Shown here: one piece after another, positions 7,461 to 12,186 of the stretch
Numbering within the stretch: the stretch's first letter is position 1
How the letters are laid out: each line of letters opens with the position of its first letter
Assembly: GCA_937941715.1 (NCBI GenBank)
Contig: CALDGX010000099.1
Location: forward strand, 1 to 12,186
Source of the DNA: an uncultured Chloracidobacterium sp.
GTDB lineage: Bacteria; Acidobacteriota; Blastocatellia; Pyrinomonadales; Pyrinomonadaceae
Reading direction: 5' to 3'
DNA length: 12,186 bases
Made by a program: the position numbers and the translations under genes
Notes under the pieces: generated by a model
Databases searched by the model: none
Seen by the model: only the letters and a program-made list of their open reading frames with translations
What the model was told of the DNA's origin: nothing

Positions 7461-7910
7461 CTATCCGAGGATCTCTTTCACCGCGGCCGCATAGAGTTCG
7501 ACCTTTCTCTTCATTCGCTTTACCTCGGGATGGTCGGCACTGTACGAACGCAGCAGCCGCGACAGGTCAGTCTCGAGTTCGACCTTTTTGAGCACCAGCT
7601 TACCGAGCGCCGATGTCAGTTTGGCAGTCTCTGACGGGCGAACGGCAAATATCTTGTCGATCTCCTTGTTGAGTGCCGCCAGTTCGAACCGTACATCGAC
7701 CACCTTCGGATTCTGCTCGGTGTAATCGATCAGAAATGACTCGAGATCGGACTGTAGTTCGGTCTTTCGCAACAGCACCTCGGCATAGGCGGCTGACGAG
7801 CGGATCGGGCCGATCTCTTTACCGGTCTCGCCTTTTCCGCTTTCCTGGGCCGCGGCCGAACCCGCGATCAACAAACTCGCGGCGATGATCAGGAACATTT
7901 TTCTCGACAT
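7461..7910 (-). CDS. Exported protein made of two related helical repeats (149 aa)
   Basis: No family recognised. A signal peptide (about 1-21, MSRKMFLIIAASLLIAGSAAA, then Q) is followed by a short polar linker and two copies of a helical unit, residues 40-87 and 100-147, offset by exactly 60 residues. Shared positions include L47/107, K49/109, E51/111, L52/112, D55/115, L56/116, L60/120, Y63/123, P68/128 and V70/130. The YTEQNPKV and YSADHPEV turns resemble the Y-T-x-x-H-P-x-V turn in the periplasmic coiled coils of Wzz/GumC-type polysaccharide co-polymerases, but there is no transmembrane or kinase part here. I chose ATG 7910 over the in-frame GTG at 7919 because AGGTG (7921-7917) is well spaced from the ATG and the signal peptide is then compact. 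It is the last gene of its operon, 9 nt after the preceding stop. Confidence 0.85.
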   Translation of the reverse strand: MSRKMFLIIAASLLIAGSAAAQESGKGETGKEIGPIRSSAAYAEVLLRKTELQSDLESFLIDYTEQNPKVVDVRFELAALNKEIDKIFAVRPSETAKLTSALGKLVLKKVELETDLSRLLRSYSADHPEVKRMKRKVELYAAAVKEILG

Positions 7911-7916
7911 ATCCCG

Positions 7917-7921
7917 CACCT
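7917..7921 (-). promoter_or_regulatory. Ribosome-binding site AGGTG overlapping the upstream stop codon
   Basis: The TAG stop of the 282-aa gene (7922-7920) shares bases with AGGTG, which sits 6 nt before the ATG at 7910. This decides the start of the 149-aa gene and suggests translational coupling between the two. Confidence 0.6.
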
Positions 7922-8768
7922 ACAATGCCTTGAATGTTGTTGGTTCAAGCTTCTGATTTGCCGAAAACTCGTTCAGCGTAAATTTCCATTCGATCTCGGT
8001 CGTTCCCCGCTGTCCGCTGGTCGAATAAACGATCCGGTAGGAATGCGGCAGCGTCAATCCTGATTCTGCTCGAAAATCGCCAAACTCCTCGACGAGCTTG
8101 AATCGCGTTTCGTCGTATTTTGTCGAATCCTCGGGCCGCAGGCCGATGCCGGCTGACGACATTCGTTTGTATTCGGTTCGAATGTGCCGAAACGTTTCCT
8201 TGTCGAAATAGAGCGACACATCGACGTCGCCGCCGCCCTTTTTCGAGTACCCGAGCACGTACGCCTCTTTCCCGTCCACCTTTTTCAGCCCGTCGAACGA
8301 CAGTTTGCCCTTATTTTCGCTGATGTTGGCGATCACCCACGCCGTCGAGAGCGTGCCGCCGAGCAATCCCTGTTCGATCGTCATTTTGTTTGACTGGACA
8401 AAAAGCCCCAACGCCGAACGGTTGCCCTGACGCGGAAGGCCGACCGAGGACGTATTGCCGTCAAACGTGTACAGTTCATCGGCAAATCGATTGGTCGTCG
8501 ATTCTAAATTGATGCCGAAAAAGAACTTGGTCCCCTCTGAAGCGATCACGATGCGCCCCGGCGATTGCAGGTCGGCGTTCGAAAGGAACTTTGCCGTCCC
8601 GTTGCCGACCGCGATCAGCGATTTGGCCGCGGCACGTGCCTCGGGCGTCCCGATCGACTCGAGATTCCTGGCGACAACGTCCTCGGCCTTCAGCTTCTGG
8701 GCGCTGGCAAACGACACGGCGGTCAAGGTCAGTACAAGCGCCGCCAACATCGATCTCATTATTTTCAT
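7920..8768 (-). CDS. Exported protein of unknown function, possibly LolA/LppX-like fold (282 aa)
   Basis: Not assignable to a named gene. It has a clear signal peptide (1-23, ending SFASA, then Q). The mature part begins with a helix, KAEDVVARNLESIGTPEARAA, followed by mostly alternating beta-type sequence. The opening resembles exported proteins built on a LolA-like barrel, as does the later GKEAYVLGYSKKGGGDVDVSLYFD segment with a following FRHIRTEY (about 166-200). In that fold one face typically binds lipid or lipoprotein. The resemblance is from pattern only. GAGG lies 6 nt before the ATG and supports this start. The gene sits 40 bp after dusB and 9 bp before the 149-aa gene, so the three are probably one transcript. 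The two exported proteins may act together, which is inferred from adjacency. Confidence 0.8.
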   Translation of the reverse strand: MKIMRSMLAALVLTLTAVSFASAQKLKAEDVVARNLESIGTPEARAAAKSLIAVGNGTAKFLSNADLQSPGRIVIASEGTKFFFGINLESTTNRFADELYTFDGNTSSVGLPRQGNRSALGLFVQSNKMTIEQGLLGGTLSTAWVIANISENKGKLSFDGLKKVDGKEAYVLGYSKKGGGDVDVSLYFDKETFRHIRTEYKRMSSAGIGLRPEDSTKYDETRFKLVEEFGDFRAESGLTLPHSYRIVYSTSGQRGTTEIEWKFTLNEFSANQKLEPTTFKAL

Positions 8769-8808
8769 AGGTTACCTCACGTCAACAGAATAGAAACTCA
8801 AGCCGTGG

Positions 8809-9900
8809 TCAGGCTATCGCGGCGGTCGACCCGGCGTCGCACGCCGGTAACGCCATACCGCTGTCGCAGGAATCGGCCGTTTCATCCGATTCGGCCTCGA
8901 TGACGCCGTCGCCGAATGTTTCGCGGCTCGTCAGCGTTTCAAAATATGTTGTGATGTTATCCAGGATCTCATTGGCCGAATGCGAATGATACAGCGTTTG
9001 CCTGAACTGGGCCCCACCGACGAGCCCCTTCGTAAATTGGCCCGCGAGTTGTTTCATCTTGCCGAGGCTCACGAGCTCGGGCATCTCTTCGCGGCACATT
9101 GAGAAAAATTCGAGCAGCACGTCCTTTTTTTCTTGCAGGTCGGGCTGATACGGTTCGCGGCCGGCGAGGACATCGGCAAACTGCCGGAATATCCAGGGAT
9201 TTTGCATCGCTCCGCGACCGATAAGTATGCCGTCGACGCCGGATTCCCGCCAGCGGTCCATACCGTATTTGATGGTCGTGATGTCGCCATTGCCCGAAAC
9301 GGGCACGCTGACGGCCTCTTTGACCCGGCGGATGATCTCCCAATTTGCCAGTCCCTTGTAACCCTGTTCGCGGGTGCGGCCGTGCACCTGAATATGCTCA
9401 ACGCCGCACTGCTCGGCCATTTTCGCGACATCAACGACATTTATCGACGCGTCCGAATAGCCGGTCCGCAATTTGAGCGTCAGCGGTATCGTGATCGATC
9501 TTTTGATCTCTTTCAGGATCGTTTCAAGCAACGCCGGTTCGCGTAGCAAGCCGGAACCACCGCCGTTCTTGACGACCTTCGGTGCCGGGCAGCCGCAATT
9601 TACGTCGAGGATGTCGGCACCGACCTCCTGTGCCATTTCGGCCCCCATCGCCATTCGCTCGGGCCGTCCGCCGAAGATCTGTACCGCAAACGGGCGTTCC
9701 TCTTCGTCAAAACGCATCTGACGCTTGGATTTGGGATTGTGCCGGGTCAGCCCCTCGACAGAGATGAATTCGGACACCACTAGTCCCACACCGCCGCGAC
9801 GCTTTATCAGCCGGCGAAATGTATAGTCGGTCACGCCCGCCATTGGTGACAGAATGACCGGCGGGTCGATAGTGATGTCCCTGATCTTAAAGGGTTTCAT
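8809..9900 (-). CDS. dusB: tRNA-dihydrouridine synthase, DusB type
   Basis: FMN-dependent enzyme that reduces uridine to dihydrouridine in the tRNA D-loop, using NAD(P)H. The 363-aa protein has the TIM-barrel FMN-binding start SPMAGVTD (18-25) and the active-site block DVNCGCPAPKVVKNGGGSGLL with catalytic C104. K143 in LKLRTG, HGRTREQGYKG (173-183), SGNGDI (202-207) and GRGAMQNPW (228-236) follow. A helical C-terminal domain comes next, and the last 24 or so residues are an acidic, Ala/Ser/Asp-rich tail beyond the usual end. The fit is best to the DusB branch rather than DusA or DusC. There is no Shine-Dalgarno sequence; the seven-T tract of a terminator ends 2 nt before the ATG. dusB is the first gene of a probable three-gene operon. 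Confidence 0.95.
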   Translation of the reverse strand: MKPFKIRDITIDPPVILSPMAGVTDYTFRRLIKRRGGVGLVVSEFISVEGLTRHNPKSKRQMRFDEEERPFAVQIFGGRPERMAMGAEMAQEVGADILDVNCGCPAPKVVKNGGGSGLLREPALLETILKEIKRSITIPLTLKLRTGYSDASINVVDVAKMAEQCGVEHIQVHGRTREQGYKGLANWEIIRRVKEAVSVPVSGNGDITTIKYGMDRWRESGVDGILIGRGAMQNPWIFRQFADVLAGREPYQPDLQEKKDVLLEFFSMCREEMPELVSLGKMKQLAGQFTKGLVGGAQFRQTLYHSHSANEILDNITTYFETLTSRETFGDGVIEAESDETADSCDSGMALPACDAGSTAAIA

Positions 9901-9902
9901 GC

Positions 9903-9951
9903 AAAAAAAGAGAATCGTATGAAGCGATCGAAAGACCGTGTCATACGATTC
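9903..9951 (-). terminator. Intrinsic terminator after the DUF4920-like gene, abutting the dusB start
   Basis: On the minus strand, GAATCGTATGA (9951-9941) and TCATACGATTC (9922-9912) form a perfect 11-bp stem with an 18-nt loop. TCTTTTTTT follows, with the seven-T run at 9909-9903. The stem is fairly AT-rich and the loop long, so efficiency may be moderate. Its position between two same-strand genes means dusB needs read-through or its own promoter inside this segment. Confidence 0.75.
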
Positions 9952-9960
9952 CCGCGGGTA

Positions 9961-10485
9961 CTACTTAGTTGCTTTTTTCAGTTCGATACCGGTCGCGTCA
10001 AACGACACCTCGGTCACCGTTCCGTCAGCGTTGATCTTCTCGAACTTGGCGCCGTCGTCCATGATCAGGTGATCGACCTCTTTCTTGCTCAGCGTTTTTA
10101 CGGCCACGACACCCTCGACACGGGCCAGCGACCCGGCCGACTGCAACGGGATAAAGAACGAATGGTCCTTCATCTTAACGCGGACGCTCTTGCTGTCCTT
10201 GTTCTCGGCGACCTCGGCCCAGCAGCCTTCGGATTTGCAAGAACGTACGACCACGCCCTCGACCAGAACCGACTTTCCGGCATATTTTGCCGGATTCTTC
10301 AGGATCTTGTTCAGCGAGACCTTTTTCGAATTGCCTATCGCGACACCGCGTTTGAGATAGCTATCGGTCGGGATAGCCTCGGTCTTGTCCTTTTCGGTAG
10401 GCTTGGCGCCTCCCATCTTTTCCTGAGCAACGGCGGCGAATGAGACTGCCGCTACCAGCCCGATTATTGCAATAATGCGTTTCAT
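9961..10485 (-). CDS. DUF4920-like exported OB-fold protein
   Basis: A 174-aa exported protein. The signal peptide (about 1-20, MKRIIAIIG to AAVA, then Q) is followed by a Lys/Glu-rich linker and a domain of about 100 residues that matches my memory of DUF4920. The matching features are VSLNKILKNPAKYAGKSVLVEGVV (57-79), then C83-KSEG-C88-W (RSCKSEGCWAEV), then SVRVKMKDHSFFIPLQSAG and RVEGVVAVKTLSK. The strand pattern fits an OB fold. The paired cysteines next to Trp could be a disulfide or a metal site; the biochemical role of the family is not known to me. GGGAG lies about 10 nt before the ATG. It follows the TonB-C-like gene by 27 bp and is followed by a terminator, so it ends that transcript. 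Confidence 0.85.
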   Translation of the reverse strand: MKRIIAIIGLVAAVSFAAVAQEKMGGAKPTEKDKTEAIPTDSYLKRGVAIGNSKKVSLNKILKNPAKYAGKSVLVEGVVVRSCKSEGCWAEVAENKDSKSVRVKMKDHSFFIPLQSAGSLARVEGVVAVKTLSKKEVDHLIMDDGAKFEKINADGTVTEVSFDATGIELKKATK

Positions 10486-10512
10486 GTAAATATATCTCCC
10501 TTACGTAATGAA

Positions 10513-11454
10513 CTATTTAATGGTCACGATACTGCCTGACATCTCGACCCCGAAGGTGAGTCTTTGCGTATGACACGAATCAACGGGAACGCCGTTCTTT
10601 GACGCAGGCACGAACTTTAGCTTTTTTGCTGAGTCGGCAAACGACTTCAGCACTCGAACGTCAACATCCGAATAAACGATTATATCGCCAACACCGCCAT
10701 TTTTCAGCAACTCGATACGAAATCTTATCTCGCCGCCCTTTCTCACGTCCAGAAATCCGCGGTTCATATCGGCCTGGACCCGCCCGAGCACGATGGCCGG
10801 ACGGGCCGGCAATACCTTTTCACATCCGCGAAAACCCGCAAGTGGTTCGAAACTCATCTTGCCGGCGTACTTTTCCGCCTGTTTGTCGAGGACGTCCGAA
10901 ATGGCGCCGCTCGTTCTCAGGTCTTTCATCGAGACCTTGTCCGAAACAGCCGCGTCAGCCGAATCGCCCGTAGCCAAACGTTGTCCCCCGATAACGATCG
11001 AACGCAGGAACCGCACGACCTCGGGCGCGTCCTTGTCGACGGATGAAACCTCGATGCGATAGCTGGTGGACTTTCTCGCTAAAAAGATCGTGATCTGAAA
11101 CTCGGGCTTCTGGTAGGTGATGTACTTGCCCTCAAAACCGCCCATACGAAAGTTCATGATCGCCGGTTCGCGGTCAGCATCCGGTTTGACCCGCGAGAGA
11201 TTCCCGACCGCATCACTGACATCGGCCGCCGAAAAGACCATATTTACGCCATTTTCGAACGCGTAGATCGTCTTTCGATCGGCGTATTTATCCGATTCGG
11301 TGTGAACCAGATAACCGTCCGGCATTGAAATGCTTAGATCCCTTGCCGCCGACTCAAAACGGACCCAATTGCCTGACGTCTGTCCCGGAGTGACGATACC
11401 CGCGACCAGGAGCAGACCGGTCACGATCAATAATGTTGTTTGCCGAAAATTCAT
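10513..11454 (-). CDS. Exported or membrane-anchored protein with a TonB C-terminal-like domain
   Basis: A 313-aa protein. Residues 1-25 are a signal peptide or an uncleaved anchor. The first domain (about 29-157) starts WVRFESAARDLSISMPDGY and alternates short strands and helices, recalling the PsbP/DUF1795-like domains of exported bacterial proteins. The C-terminal part (about 239-305) has the TonB-C pattern: GEIRFRIELLKNGGVGDIIVYS, a helix SFADSAKKLKF, then VPASKNGVPVDSCHTQRLTF. In true TonB this domain delivers energy to outer-membrane receptors. Here there is no proline-rich spacer, so energy transduction is uncertain. C211 and C294 may pair. Gaps are 39 bp to the amidohydrolase gene upstream and 27 bp to the DUF4920-like gene downstream, suggesting one operon. 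The Shine-Dalgarno sequence is weak. Confidence 0.8.
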   Translation of the reverse strand: MNFRQTTLLIVTGLLLVAGIVTPGQTSGNWVRFESAARDLSISMPDGYLVHTESDKYADRKTIYAFENGVNMVFSAADVSDAVGNLSRVKPDADREPAIMNFRMGGFEGKYITYQKPEFQITIFLARKSTSYRIEVSSVDKDAPEVVRFLRSIVIGGQRLATGDSADAAVSDKVSMKDLRTSGAISDVLDKQAEKYAGKMSFEPLAGFRGCEKVLPARPAIVLGRVQADMNRGFLDVRKGGEIRFRIELLKNGGVGDIIVYSDVDVRVLKSFADSAKKLKFVPASKNGVPVDSCHTQRLTFGVEMSGSIVTIK

Positions 11455-11493
11455 AATACTGTCTGCCGTCGTCCATTCGTTGGCCCGCGACCG

Positions 11494-12186
11494 CTATCGG
11501 CTTTTGTAAACCACCTTTCCGTTCACGATCGTTACAATGACCTTTGTGCCGCGTATTTTTGCCGGTGCGATCTTGAAGATGTCATCTGACAGGATCACGA
11601 TGTCCGCTAGTTTGCCCGGTTCAATTGTGCCTTTTACGCTTTCCTGAAACTCCGCAAACGCCGCGTCGATCGTATACGCCCTGACGGCCTGTTCCGGCGT
11701 CAGCCCGCTTTCGACTGCGGCAGATACCCCGAAAAGCGGATTCAGGTCCGTCATCGACGCGTCCGACCCGAAGGCCAGTCGGCCGCCCGCCGCAAGCAGC
11801 GATCTGAACGCCGCGTCACGTCTTCCCGGCCGGTAAAACAGCCACGGCTGCATCGAAGCGATGACCTTTGACCGTCCAAACCTCGGCAGGTCGGCGACGC
11901 GGGCATTGTGGGCGTGTTCGACCCGAAAGCGGCGGTCACACGCGCCGTTTTGATCGATCACGCGTTCAAATATGGTCAGGATCTCGTCGATCGCGTCGGG
12001 CCCGATCGCGTGGATCATCACCTGCAGCCCGGCCCGGTCTGCCCCTGCGATCTCCGCCACAAGTTCACCGGCGGCGGCCTTGTCGCCATCGACAAAGTGC
12101 TTAAGGCATCCCGTCCTGACCATTGCGTCGCCCGCGGCGGCCCTGATCCCCGCCTTTTCCAGGTTTCTCCAACTAGAGAGCGGTGC
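11494..12186 (-). CDS. YtcJ-like amidohydrolase (Amidohydro_3), N-terminus outside the window
   Basis: The visible 230 residues are the C-terminal part of a metal-dependent hydrolase. The frame is open to the window edge, so the ATG at 12123 is internal rather than the start. Numbering from that Met, the landmarks are: LKHFVDG (7-13); VMIHAIG (35-41) and RVEHAH (67-72), whose His residues are metal ligands in this superfamily; SMQPW (90-94); LAFGSDAS (116-123) with the active-site Asp at 121; and a C-terminal EPGKLADIVILSDD ... VNGKVVYKSR that rebuilds the composite beta-domain. The HxH metal motif would be upstream. Substrate cannot be told from this fragment. Compared with remembered YtcJ relatives, three loops look shortened (after FVDG, after SMQPW, and after SAAVES). 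It is probably the first visible gene of the operon running through the TonB-C-like and DUF4920-like genes. Confidence 0.9.
   Translation of the reverse strand, partial: APLSSWRNLEKAGIRAAAGDAMVRTGCLKHFVDGDKAAAGELVAEIAGADRAGLQVMIHAIGPDAIDEILTIFERVIDQNGACDRRFRVEHAHNARVADLPRFGRSKVIASMQPWLFYRPGRRDAAFRSLLAAGGRLAFGSDASMTDLNPLFGVSAAVESGLTPEQAVRAYTIDAAFAEFQESVKGTIEPGKLADIVILSDDIFKIAPAKIRGTKVIVTIVNGKVVYKSR

Noticed and set aside
7911..7919. GTG start at 7919 for the 149-aa protein
   Set aside because: It directly follows the upstream stop and has no spaced ribosome-binding site; the ATG at 7910 has AGGTG at a suitable distance and a cleaner signal peptide.
8782..8815. Separate promoter for the 282-aa gene (TATTCT at 8792-8787, TTGACG nearer the ATG)
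   Set aside because: The TATTCT lacks a -35 at the right distance and the TTGACG lies too close to the start codon to be a -35.
9919..10443. Plus-strand ORF (174 codons) opposite the DUF4920-like gene
   Set aside because: It starts inside the terminator hairpin, has no recognisable motif and lies antisense to a clear signal-peptide protein.

Overview
The window looks like an ordinary chromosomal segment of a GC-rich, Gram-negative, free-living bacterium. It carries housekeeping genes (lysS, mfd, dusB) interleaved with a run of small exported proteins that have Sec signal peptides ending in an A-x-A-Q type cleavage site. The gene mix (mfd beside a SurA-like periplasmic chaperone, a DUF4920-type protein, a TonB-C-like exported protein, many lineage-restricted periplasmic hypotheticals) resembles Acidobacteriota, perhaps Blastocatellia/Pyrinomonadaceae. 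That placement is inferred from protein character, not from a database search.

Layout. Positions 1-200 hold a 21-bp tandem repeat that turns into a set of perfect 18-bp palindromes, lying downstream of lysS. Lysyl-tRNA synthetase (lysS, minus) and the transcription-repair coupling factor (mfd, plus) diverge from a 128-bp spacer. mfd meets, tail to tail with overlapping stop codons, a minus-strand gene for a zinc-ribbon/single-TM protein with an HExxH motif. That gene diverges from a SurA/parvulin-type chaperone gene, which has a good sigma70-like promoter and a Shine-Dalgarno sequence. A strong two-way hairpin terminator (about 7411-7439) separates the chaperone gene from a minus-strand block that fills the rest of the window.

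Read in its transcription direction, the minus-strand block is: a YtcJ-like amidohydrolase (N-terminus beyond the right edge), an exported protein with a TonB C-terminal-like domain, a DUF4920-like exported protein, a hairpin terminator, dusB (tRNA-dihydrouridine synthase), an exported 282-aa protein, and an exported 149-aa protein built of two related copies of a helical repeat. Gaps inside the block are 9-61 bp, so there are probably two transcription units split by the terminator just before dusB.

No mobile element, CRISPR array, tRNA or rRNA gene is visible. I did not find a convincing new multi-gene system. The points most worth a second look are the palindromic repeat field, the terminator that ends 2 nt before the dusB start codon, the 149-aa duplicated-repeat protein, the membrane HExxH protein, and apparent internal contractions in LysS and in the amidohydrolase. 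Comparisons with family members rest on remembered family sequences, not alignments.
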